From: a bacterium
GTDB taxonomy: Bacteria > Latescibacterota > UBA2968 > UBA8231
Assembly (NCBI GenBank): GCA_027593305.1
Contig: JAQCJA010000207.1
Location: 1-7,580 of the forward strand
Length of the DNA stretch: 7,580 nucleotides
Direction of reading: 5' to 3'
The position numbers were made by a program, and so were the translations under genes. Shown here one piece after another: positions 1 to 5,642 of the stretch (position 1 is its first letter; each line of letters begins with the position of its first letter). The notes under the pieces were generated by a model. It saw only the letters and a list, made by a program, of their open reading frames with translations, was not told the DNA's origin and made no database searches.

Positions 1-2
1 AG

Positions 3-62
3 GAGCGTCAGAAGTACGGCCTCGCTGGTGCTCGCAAGCGCTTCCAGTTCTCGAAGCGATAG
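3..62 (+). CDS. rpsI: 30S ribosomal protein S9, C-terminal end (partial)
   Basis: Only the last 19 codons lie in the window; the gene begins upstream of base 1. The readable tail is ERQKYGLAGARKRFQFSKR followed by TAG. A basic C-terminus ending in QFSKR is the hallmark of bacterial ribosomal protein S9 (the E. coli protein ends in PQFSKR). In the 30S subunit the S9 tail reaches the P site and contacts the anticodon stem-loop of the P-site tRNA, and the terminal Lys-Arg pair is retained here. rpsB follows about 200 bases downstream on the same strand, beyond a strong hairpin. S9 is usually cotranscribed with L13 (rplM), which would lie to the left of the window. Identity rests on a short peptide, but the tail is very distinctive. 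Confidence 0.9.
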   Translation, partial: ERQKYGLAGARKRFQFSKR

Positions 63-99
63 TCCTGCATCTGGCCGTCGTCTGATAAATACTGCCATT

Positions 100-127
100 G
101 AGATCGGCCCCTGTTGGGGCCGATCTC
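100..127 (+). terminator. 12-bp perfect hairpin between rpsI and rpsB
   Basis: GAGATCGGCCCC at 100-111 pairs perfectly with GGGGCCGATCTC at 116-127 around a TGTT tetraloop. It begins 37 bases after the rpsI stop, the usual place for an intrinsic terminator or attenuator. The downstream bases (gtacatgttcgttc) lack a clean T run, so it may terminate inefficiently or act as an mRNA-stabilising 3' end. It probably separates the rplM-rpsI transcript from the rpsB unit at least in part. Confidence 0.65.
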
Positions 128-260
128 GTACATGTTCGTTCAAGAGTCATAACGCACGCGTTTCCCGATGCGCGCGGGGGTGCCGGCGAAAATCACCGGT
201 TCCGCGTCGCAGGTGAGGGAGGGCGGAGGCCTTAACCCAGTCTTCAGGAGTTCCAATCGC
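128..260 (+). other. rpsB 5' leader, no gene
   Basis: No coding signal is convincing between the rpsI hairpin and the rpsB start. The stretch is rich in G and C and contains a modest inverted repeat (CCGG on both sides of cgaaaatca, about 183-199) and purine-rich tracts. I could not find a promoter with good -35 and -10 boxes. S2 operons are autoregulated through their leader in some bacteria, so a regulatory role is possible, but nothing here matches a leader structure that I can name. Confidence 0.3.
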
Positions 261-1022
261 ATGACCGTATCAATTCAGGATCTGCTCGAGTCCGGCGCCC
301 ACTTCGGCCATCAGACACGCCGCTGGAATCCGAAGATGAAGCCCTTCATCTTCACCGAGCGCAACGGCATTCACATCATCGATCTCAATAAGACGGCGCG
401 TCGCCTTGAGGCGGCAGCCGATCAGGTCCGCCGCACCGCACAGGCTGGCAAGGCGGTGCTGTTTGTCGGCACCAAGAAGCAGGCCATGGACGTAATTCGA
501 GCCGAGGCCGAACGCTGCAACATGTTCTTTGTCACCGAACGCTGGTTGGGCGGCATGCTGACGAACTGGCAGACGATCCGCATGAATATCCGGCATCTCG
601 ACCATCTGGATCGGATCGCTCAGGATGGGACCTACGAGAAGCTGAAGAAGAAGGAAGTCCTGCTGCTGGAGAAGGAACGGACGCGCATGGTCAGGACTCT
701 GGAGGGGATTCGCAAGATGAACGGCGTGCCTGGACTGATCTTCATCGTCGACGTGATGAAAGAGAGCGGCGCCATGTCTGAGGCGAAAAAACTCGGCATT
801 CCTTCCGTGGCGATCGTCGACACCAACTGTGACCCGGATAAGGTTGACTTTCCCATCCCGGCCAACGATGACGCGATTCGTGCGATTGAAGTCATCACCC
901 ACGCCATGGCTGACGCCGTTATTGAAGGGCGGGCCGCCGGTGAGAAGGGCAAGGGCGCCCGCACGGAAGAGGATGAAATGACCTCTGAGGCCAAGCCTGC
1001 CGAAGCTGCGACAACGATCTGA
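261..1022 (+). CDS. rpsB: 30S ribosomal protein S2
   Basis: This 253-residue protein is a structural component of the small subunit that binds late, near the head-body junction, and is needed for S1 attachment in bacteria that have S1. The N-terminus MTVSIQDLLESGAHFGHQTR (residues 1-20) followed by RWNPKMKPFIF is the classic S2 signature. VLFVGTKKQA (about 66-75), RWLGGMLTNW (about 94-103) and the segment around PSVAIVDTNCDPD are also family blocks. The ATG at 261 is chosen over the longer open frame because the S2 family begins with this segment and a Shine-Dalgarno-like CAGGAG sits 10 bases upstream. The C-terminal about 25 residues are charged and low in complexity (GEKGKGARTEEDEM...), a variable tail common in S2. 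It is followed 33 bases later by tsf, and the two are almost certainly cotranscribed. Confidence 0.97.
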   Translation: MTVSIQDLLESGAHFGHQTRRWNPKMKPFIFTERNGIHIIDLNKTARRLEAAADQVRRTAQAGKAVLFVGTKKQAMDVIRAEAERCNMFFVTERWLGGMLTNWQTIRMNIRHLDHLDRIAQDGTYEKLKKKEVLLLEKERTRMVRTLEGIRKMNGVPGLIFIVDVMKESGAMSEAKKLGIPSVAIVDTNCDPDKVDFPIPANDDAIRAIEVITHAMADAVIEGRAAGEKGKGARTEEDEMTSEAKPAEAATTI

Positions 1023-1055
1023 GTTACGGGACCAGGAAGGAAGAGAGAATCATCA

Positions 1056-1655
1056 ATGGCTGAGATCACTGCTGGTCTCGTACGCGCCTTGCGCGAGCGT
1101 ACCGGCATCGGAATGATGGAGTGCAAAAAGGCCCTGACCGAGTCCAATGGGGACATGGAGAAGGCTGTCGAGTTCCTGCGCAAGAAGGGCATGTCGGCAG
1201 TGGAAAAGCGGGCAGGGAGAGATGCCAATGAAGGCGTCATCATGTCCTATATCCACCCAGGCAGTCGTCTGGGAGTTCTAGTTGAGGTCAACTGTGAGAC
1301 CGATTTTGTCGCACGCACGCCTGATTTCCAGGACTTTGCCCGGGATGTGGCGATGCATATTGCTGCGGAGGGACCCGTTGCCGTGAGTCGGGAGGATCTC
1401 GATCCGGCGGTGATCGAGAAGGAAAAAGAGATCTATCTTGAGCAGGCCAAGAACGAAGGCAAACCTGCCCATATCGCCGAGAAGATCGTCACCGGTCGGT
1501 TGGAGAAGTACATCCAGGAAGTCTGTCTCCTGGATCAATCCTTCGTCAAGGACCCGGATCGCACGATCCAGGATCTCGTGACGGGGTTGACGGCCAGGAT
1601 CGGTGAGAAGATCACGATTCGTCGTTTCTCCTGTTTCCGTCTCGGCGAAGGCTGA
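1056..1655 (+). CDS. tsf: Translation elongation factor Ts (short form)
   Basis: EF-Ts is the guanine-nucleotide exchange factor that releases GDP from EF-Tu in the cytoplasm. The N-terminal UBA-like helical domain (about residues 4-50) carries the family motif RERTGIGMMECKKAL and continues into EKAVEFLRKKGM. The core exchange motif TDFVA is at residues 82-86; its Asp-Phe pair inserts near the EF-Tu magnesium site in known structures. The C-terminal part (IQEVCLLDQSFVKD, then a segment ending in a beta strand) is also typical. At 199 residues it is far shorter than the about 283-residue E. coli protein and resembles the compact single-core EF-Ts of several other phyla. A purine-rich stretch (AGGAAGGAAGAGAG, 1033-1046) precedes the ATG. 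It follows rpsB by 33 bases and precedes frr by 42. Confidence 0.96.
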   Translation: MAEITAGLVRALRERTGIGMMECKKALTESNGDMEKAVEFLRKKGMSAVEKRAGRDANEGVIMSYIHPGSRLGVLVEVNCETDFVARTPDFQDFARDVAMHIAAEGPVAVSREDLDPAVIEKEKEIYLEQAKNEGKPAHIAEKIVTGRLEKYIQEVCLLDQSFVKDPDRTIQDLVTGLTARIGEKITIRRFSCFRLGEG

Positions 1656-1697
1656 AAACACGCCGCCGCCCCTGCGGACCCGATGGTGGACTGACCC

Positions 1698-2258
1698 ATG
1701 ATAGACGAAATCCTCGCCGAGACTGAGCAACACATGACGACGGCGTTGCAGGCGTTGCAGCGCGACCTTTCCGGTATTCGTACCGGCAGGGCTGTGACGT
1801 CGATTCTTGATGGCGTACGAATCAGCTACTATGGCACGCCGACGCCGCTGAATCAGGTGGCGACCGTCAGCGCCCCGGAGACCCGGTTGCTGGTGATCAA
1901 GCCGTATGAGAACCGCATCATCGGTGATATCGAAAAGGCCATCCGCGCAGACGCCTCTCTCGGCCTCAATCCGAGCAATGACGGCCACATCATCCGCCTG
2001 CCGATTCCGGAACTCACGGGAGAGCGTCGAATCGAGTTGACCAAGGTTGCGCGTCACCGGGCCGAAGAGGGCCGCGTGGCGGTGCGGCACGCACGTCGCG
2101 ATGGTCTGGACCTCATCGATGAGGCGCAGAAGGAAGGCGAAGTATCAGAAGACGAGGCGCGTGGTGGTCATGAGCGCATGGAGTTGCTTACAAGCGACTT
2201 CGTCAAGCGAATCGATGCGATCATCAAGAGCAAGGAATCAGAGATTCTGGAAGTGTAA
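1698..2258 (+). CDS. frr: Ribosome recycling factor
   Basis: RRF acts with EF-G to split the post-termination ribosome and release mRNA and tRNA. The 186-residue length matches the family (E. coli 185). Visible blocks are the three-helix-bundle start with RDLSGIRTGRA (about 24-34), the hinge and domain II segment YYGTPTPLNQVA (about 49-60), and NPSNDGHIIRLPIPELTGERR (about 91-111), then the long C-terminal helices ending KSKESEILEV. The ATG at 1698 has a GGTGGA element about 7 bases upstream. It follows tsf directly, without the pyrH gene that is commonly found between the two. A hairpin lies about 40 bases after the stop, so it is probably the last gene of the translation unit. Confidence 0.97.
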   Translation: MIDEILAETEQHMTTALQALQRDLSGIRTGRAVTSILDGVRISYYGTPTPLNQVATVSAPETRLLVIKPYENRIIGDIEKAIRADASLGLNPSNDGHIIRLPIPELTGERRIELTKVARHRAEEGRVAVRHARRDGLDLIDEAQKEGEVSEDEARGGHERMELLTSDFVKRIDAIIKSKESEILEV

Positions 2259-2298
2259 GCAGAGACCTGCTGCTGCCAGATTCGGTTTCGCGGATTCA

Positions 2299-2331
2299 AC
2301 AGGCGACCTGGGCGATGCCTGGGCCGCCTGT
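2299..2331. terminator. Hairpin between convergent frr and minus-strand gene
   Basis: ACAGGCG (2299-2305) pairs with CGCCTGT (2325-2331), with a further short GGC/GCC pairing inside the loop. It lies between the frr stop (2258) and the minus-strand stop at 2344-2346, so it could serve both transcripts. There is no strong T run on either side, so it is only a candidate bidirectional terminator. Confidence 0.45.
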
Positions 2332-2343
2332 CGCGTTCTGCTC

Positions 2344-2866
2344 TCAGGATCGGCGTCGTTTGGGTCGGGGTGCCTCGTCCCGCTGGCGAATGCTGTCGAG
2401 AAACTGATCCTCGAGTGGTCTCACGACTCTCGGGAACGCTCTGTTTTCCGGATGACCCCGTCTCCGGCGGCCCTGGTGGCGGCTCGAGAGGCAATTCCGC
2501 GAGGCGACGCCGCAACACGGCCAGCTTATGAACCTGCAGTGCAGCCAGATCCTGCAGGTTCTGCAGGTGTGCCTCGCGATCGACGAGGGCCATGTGAATG
2601 CCATCCAGGATGCCATCTGCCAGGCGCCTGCGCGTCGCAAGCTCCTCGGGGGCCAACTCGTCCAGTCGTTGGCAACGGGTGTTGATTTCTTCGCCCATCA
2701 GTCGTCGCCTTCCGGCGAGCAGACGCAGTTGCAGGCGGTTGTGGCGGCGCCGGCGTGTGCGCAGGGCAGCGACACCTGCAAACAGACCGATGATGGCAAA
2801 GACGGCGGGTAGGATCCAGAGTATCAGTGGGTATCTTTCTTGCGGGATCGCGTTGTCTGAGTGTAA
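2344..2866 (-). pseudogene. Unrecognised single-pass membrane protein gene with a frame break and non-standard start
   Basis: I do not recognise the family. Reading the minus strand from about 2866 gives HSDNAIPQERYP, then a hydrophobic helix (LILWILPAVFAIIGLFAGVA), an Arg-rich stop-transfer segment (RTRRRRHNR), and a long charged helical region containing EEINTRCQRLDELAPEEL and LADGILDGIHMALVDREAHL. Codon choice there looks genuinely coding. Near 2440-2505 the coding character moves to another frame, which ends RPLEDQFLDSIRQRDEAPRP...RRRS with TGA at 2344-2346, just before the hairpin. The span 2866-2344 is 523 bases, exactly one base more than whole codons. A CCCC run at 2456-2459 is a possible site of the extra base. 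A strong Shine-Dalgarno GGAGGG (minus, 2880-2875) points 8 bases ahead to TTA (2866-2864), not to ATG, GTG or TTG. It is either a decayed gene or one with two sequence errors. The repaired product would be about 173 residues: an inner-membrane anchor with a cytoplasmic helical tail. Confidence 0.55.
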
Positions 2867-2908
2867 TTTAGCTTCCCTCCGGTCGAACCCGCAACGTATA
2901 GATAAGAG

Positions 2909-3550
2909 ATGACGGAAACGACAGACGACAACCTTGTCCCGAAGCTGCAGGCTGAGATCGCCAAGCTGAAGGAGGAGAACAATAAGCTGCGGGCCAGCAA
3001 TCGTCGCTGGATGCGGATCGCCGGTACAGATTCGCATACGGGTCTGCCGAACAAGGTGTTCTTCACAACAGCGATGTTGCCCCAGGCCGTCAGCACTGCC
3101 AATGCCGAGGGACAACCCCTTGGGGCGCTGATGATGGCGCCCGACCGACTTGGTGACCACAACGCCAAGTACGGGCGCAAAGGGGGCGACCAGATCGTCA
3201 AGGGTGTTGCCGATTTTCTCTCGGAGAACGTCGAGGGAGACGAAAAGCTGGTGCATCACGATGGCGCCAATTTCATTCTCCTTGTGCCGAACGGTGATGC
3301 CCCTCGTGTGAAGCGGCGCAGCCTGACCCTGCGTGCAAAGGCCATGAACCGCCAGTTTGTGTGCGGCGCCGATCGAATCTCGCTCACCCTGAGCTTCGGT
3401 GTCGTTTCCAGAAACCCGACACCGGATGGCACCAACGTCGTTATCAAGGAATCGGTCGAAGGCTTCCTGCGCCACCTCGAGGTCGCCCTGGACAAGGCCA
3501 AGGAATTGGGAGGCGATAGCACCTTCCAGGACCCGGAGAACGAATTCTGA
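2909..3550 (+). CDS. Degenerate GGDEF-domain protein with N-terminal coiled coil
   Basis: This 213-residue protein starts with a predicted coiled coil (about residues 9-35, heptad-like LQAEIAKLKEENNKLRASN). A diguanylate-cyclase fold follows: DSHTGLPNKVFF (41-52, matching the family's DxLTGLxNR start), GALMMAPDRLGDHNAKYGRKGGDQIV (72-97), the active-site hairpin, LTLSFGVV (159-166) and the final helix FLRHLEVALDKAKELGGD. The active-site loop reads HHDGANF (116-122) where active enzymes have GGDEF, so the Asp/Glu pair is Ala-Asn. The first metal-binding Asp is also replaced (Ala77 in MMAPD). It is therefore unlikely to make cyclic di-GMP. There is no membrane segment or signal peptide. A possible role is binding a nucleotide or a protein partner. 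It starts at ATG 2909 with only a weak upstream AAGAG, and is followed after 49 bases by the UbiA-family gene. Confidence 0.85.
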   Translation: MTETTDDNLVPKLQAEIAKLKEENNKLRASNRRWMRIAGTDSHTGLPNKVFFTTAMLPQAVSTANAEGQPLGALMMAPDRLGDHNAKYGRKGGDQIVKGVADFLSENVEGDEKLVHHDGANFILLVPNGDAPRVKRRSLTLRAKAMNRQFVCGADRISLTLSFGVVSRNPTPDGTNVVIKESVEGFLRHLEVALDKAKELGGDSTFQDPENEF

Positions 3551-3599
3551 TTCATTCAGAACGAAGCAGCGTGGATTCCCAGACACGATCTCCGGTCCG

Positions 3600-4472
3600 G
3601 TGATCCTCCCGCTCCTTCGCTCCATTCGCCCGCGCCACTGGGTGAAGAACGCTGTCGTTCTGGCGGCGGTCATGTTTTCCGAACACCTGCTTGACGTTGA
3701 CTATCTGCTCAGGTCACTTGCGGCAGCAGGAGTCTTTGTCCTGCTCAGTTCCGCAGTCTATCTGATCAATGATCTCGCCGATATCGACGCTGACCGTCTC
3801 CACCCCGACAAGGCAAGTCGACCGATTGCCAGTGGCGATCTACCCAGATCGGTGGCGATCACCGCCGCGATTGCCCTGCTCATGGGCGGCCTGTCATCGG
3901 CAAAGCTGCTGCATGCGGACTTTGCCCTTGTGGCATTGGTTTACGTGGCGCTGAACCTGGCGTACTCCCTTGGACTGAAACGAGCAGCTCTCGTTGATAT
4001 CCTGATGGTTGCGACCGGATTCCTGCTGCGCGCCGTGGGCGGAGCCATTGTGATCGAGGTAGATATTTCCACATGGTTCATCGCTTGCACCTTTACCCTG
4101 ACGTTGTTCCTGGCGGCGGCCAAGCGTCGTGGCGAACTCGTCCGCCTCGACGCAGATGCACCCCTGCATCGGGTCTCTCTTGGGGCTTATGATGTCGGTT
4201 TCCTGGACCAGATCATGTCGGTCCTGGCGTCGGCGACACTCCTGTGTTACGCGCTGTATGCAATGGGTGTCGGTGAAGGGGGGATAACGGCCAGTCGACA
4301 AATGCAGTGGACCATCCCCTTCGTGCTCTACGGCGTGCTTCGCTACATGTACCTGGTGCACCGGGGTGTCGGGGATGATCCGACGGCACTGCTCTGGCGA
4401 GACCGTGCCTTGCAGGTCAATCTTCTGCTTTGGGGTGCGGTGAGTATGGGACTCGTCTACGGGGCGCATTGA
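3600..4472 (+). CDS. UbiA-family prenyltransferase, decaprenyl-phosphate phosphoribosyltransferase-like
   Basis: This polytopic inner-membrane protein (290 residues, about eight or nine helices) belongs to the UbiA superfamily. It most resembles the enzymes that transfer 5-phosphoribose from PRPP to a polyprenyl phosphate, the first step toward lipid-linked arabinose in mycobacteria. Supporting blocks are LLRSIRPRHWVKN at the start, the Asp-rich motif NDLADIDADR (57-66) followed by HPDKASRPIASGDL (68-81), YSLGLKRAALVDILMVATGFLLRAVGGA (122-149) and FLAAAKRRGEL (170-180). The start is GTG at 3600: it is the only usable start in this frame after the preceding gene ends at 3550, and it places RSIRPRHWVKN at the usual N-terminal position. 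Its stop TGA overlaps the next gene's TTG. No arabinose-pathway partner (DprE1/DprE2 type) is in the window, so the exact acceptor is inferred. Other UbiA substrates remain possible. Confidence 0.88.
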   Translation: MILPLLRSIRPRHWVKNAVVLAAVMFSEHLLDVDYLLRSLAAAGVFVLLSSAVYLINDLADIDADRLHPDKASRPIASGDLPRSVAITAAIALLMGGLSSAKLLHADFALVALVYVALNLAYSLGLKRAALVDILMVATGFLLRAVGGAIVIEVDISTWFIACTFTLTLFLAAAKRRGELVRLDADAPLHRVSLGAYDVGFLDQIMSVLASATLLCYALYAMGVGEGGITASRQMQWTIPFVLYGVLRYMYLVHRGVGDDPTALLWRDRALQVNLLLWGAVSMGLVYGAH

Positions 4473-5104
4473 CGGAAACCTTCGTCATCGCCTTCACGAC
4501 GTTTTTCGCCACCATCGGCCCGGTGGATGTGGCGGCAATGTTCGCTGCCCTGACTCCGGGCGCCACAACCAGGGCACGGCGGATGATGGCGACACGCGGA
4601 ATTCTGGTCTCATCATCTGTACTGCTCGTGGTTGCCCTGGTTGGCAAACCGATTCTTTCCGTGCTCGGCATCTCTCTGGCGGCACTGCGAGTCTCTGGTG
4701 GGATTCTGCTGTTGTTGATGGGTATCGATCTGGTTTTCGCCCGCGAGTCGGGGGGCGTATCGACAACACAGGAAGAGCAGGCCGAAGCTGTGGGCCGCGA
4801 GGATATATCCGTCTTTCCCCTGGCGATGCCACTGATTGCCGGTCCAGGCACGATGGGTGCGGTGATCCTGCTGATGGCCAACACGGATGGGGATCGCATG
4901 CGTCAGGCAGTGATCCTCGGCACGCTGCTCATGGTTCTACTGATTACGTGGCTTCTGCTTCTCGGCGCCGGCGTCGTGAACCGTGTGCTCGGTGTGACCG
5001 GGCTGAACGTGGTCAGCCGAGTCTTCGGCGTGCTGCTGTCAGCATTGGCGATGCAATTTGTCCTCGATGGCATTGCCACCAGCGGCCTGTTCATCGGAGG
5101 ATAG
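4469..5104 (+). CDS. MarC-family integral membrane protein
   Basis: The 211-residue product has about six hydrophobic segments and the MarC (UPF0056) family pattern. There is an N-terminal helix with a TIGPVD turn (15-20, compare NP or DP in relatives), then GISLAALRVSGGILLLLMGIDLVF (67-90), the strongly conserved FPLAMPLIAGPGTMGAVILL (116-135), and a C-terminal GLNVVSRVFGVLLSALAMQFVLDGI block. The family's substrate is not established; the E. coli founder was once linked to multiple antibiotic resistance, but that was not upheld. The start is taken as TTG at 4469, giving MTETFVIAFTTFF, where family members begin. This TTG overlaps the upstream stop as TTGA, a sign of translational coupling. 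An alternative TTG at 4430 would add 13 non-hydrophobic residues. It ends about 45 bases before a terminator hairpin of the opposite-strand unit. Confidence 0.9.
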   Translation: MTETFVIAFTTFFATIGPVDVAAMFAALTPGATTRARRMMATRGILVSSSVLLVVALVGKPILSVLGISLAALRVSGGILLLLMGIDLVFARESGGVSTTQEEQAEAVGREDISVFPLAMPLIAGPGTMGAVILLMANTDGDRMRQAVILGTLLMVLLITWLLLLGAGVVNRVLGVTGLNVVSRVFGVLLSALAMQFVLDGIATSGLFIGG

Positions 5105-5148
5105 CAGCCTTGTCAGCCGGAGTGACCATTTTCAGGCCAGACGAGAAA

Positions 5149-5175
5149 CGGCGCCATCCAGTTTCGGTGGCGCCG
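5149..5175 (-). terminator. Hairpin terminator downstream of tRNA-Ala
   Basis: CGGCGCCA (5149-5156) pairs with TGGCGCCG (5168-5175), an 8-bp GC-rich stem with an 11-base loop. On the minus strand it is followed by TTTCTCGTCT, a short U-rich tract. It lies 37 bases beyond the 3' end of the tRNA, so it most likely ends that transcript. It may also stop transcription coming from the MarC gene on the + strand. Confidence 0.6.
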
Positions 5176-5211
5176 CAGGTGCAGCGGATGCAGCGTGTAC
5201 TCCTGTGGTGA

Positions 5212-5287
5212 TGGTGGAGCAGATCGGGATCGAACCGACGACCTCAGCGTTGCAAACGCCGCGCTCTCCCAGCTGAGCTACTGCCCC
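5212..5287 (-). tRNA. tRNA-Ala(UGC)
   Basis: The minus strand folds into a complete 76-nt cloverleaf. The acceptor is GGGGCAG/CTGCTCC, the D arm GCTC-AGCTGGGA-GAGC, the anticodon arm CGGCG-TTTGCAA-CGCTG with anticodon TGC, the variable loop AGGTC and the T arm GTCGG-TTCGATC-CCGAT. The discriminator is A and CCA is encoded in the gene. The acceptor contains the G3-U70 wobble pair, the main identity element for alanyl-tRNA synthetase. It reads alanine GCA/GCG codons (and others by wobble). It lies 17 nt downstream of a small minus-strand open frame and ahead of a hairpin terminator, so it may be processed from a longer transcript. Confidence 0.97.
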
Positions 5288-5304
5288 TCAATCACCAGCT
5301 GTGC

Positions 5305-5535
5305 TCAGCCTGCTGCTGTCTCGTCCTCGTCGTCAGCGCCGCCTTCTTCGAAGCGCAGCAGGATTGTCGATGCAATGAAGAGCGAGAAAAAAGTGAAACC
5401 GAAAAGATCGGCGCGGACGTGATTCCAGACTTCTCCGACCCTGTCAATGGTATAACCACCGAGGCAGAGCAGGTACAGTATGATGCTGCCCAACTGCAGA
5501 CGTTCGAGAAAATCCTTGCTTTTCGCCCAGGCCAT
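5305..5535 (-). CDS. Small two-helix membrane protein of unknown function
   Basis: I do not recognise this family. The 76-residue product has a short basic amphipathic N-terminus (MAWAKSKDFLERLQ), a first hydrophobic segment (about 15-30, LGSIILYLLCLGGYTI), a charged turn DRVGEVWNHVRAD, a second hydrophobic segment (about 44-60, LFGFTFFSLFIASTILL), and an acidic tail (EEGGADDEDETAAG). It would form a membrane hairpin with both ends on one side. The start at 5535 is chosen because GCGGAG lies 4 bases upstream and the codons further up become AT-rich in third position, unlike coding sequence here. An ATG at 5574 (89 residues) and a TTG at 5622 (105 residues) are in-frame alternatives. The stop is 17 nt from tRNA-Ala on the same strand. 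Confidence 0.6.
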   Translation of the reverse strand: MAWAKSKDFLERLQLGSIILYLLCLGGYTIDRVGEVWNHVRADLFGFTFFSLFIASTILLRFEEGGADDEDETAAG

Positions 5536-5569
5536 GGCGCTCCGCGAAGCAGTTCGTACATCGCTACAA

Positions 5570-5598
5570 TTCATAACACCGAGTAATTTGTGTAAGAT
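5570..5598 (+). promoter_or_regulatory. Candidate sigma-70-type promoter for the thiolase gene
   Basis: TTCATA (5570-5575) and TAAGAT (5593-5598) are separated by 17 bases and match the -35 and -10 consensus at four positions each. Transcription would start near 5605 and give a leader of about 40 bases to the thiolase ATG. The surrounding AT-rich stretch is also the upstream region of the minus-strand small gene. This is a by-eye match only. Confidence 0.3.
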
Positions 5599-5642
5599 AG
5601 ATATGAGTCTCAACAAGGTCAATCCGGTTTCAGGAGAAGAAA

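Noticed and set aside
28..216. Small + strand open frame across the rpsI end and hairpin
   Set aside because: It runs through the S9 tail and the 12-bp hairpin in another frame; Ser/Arg-rich composition is typical of chance frames.
2047..2685. 212-residue + strand open frame
   Set aside because: It overlaps the C-terminal half of frr in another frame and has unnatural composition.
2528..2812. 94-residue + strand open frame with GC-rich third positions
   Set aside because: It is antisense to the minus-strand frame that carries a transmembrane helix, Arg-rich flank and strong ribosome-binding site; the + frame has no such signals.
2168..3673. 501-residue open frame on the minus strand
   Set aside because: Only its middle (about 2500-2866) looks coding; the remainder is antisense to frr and to the clearly recognisable GGDEF gene.
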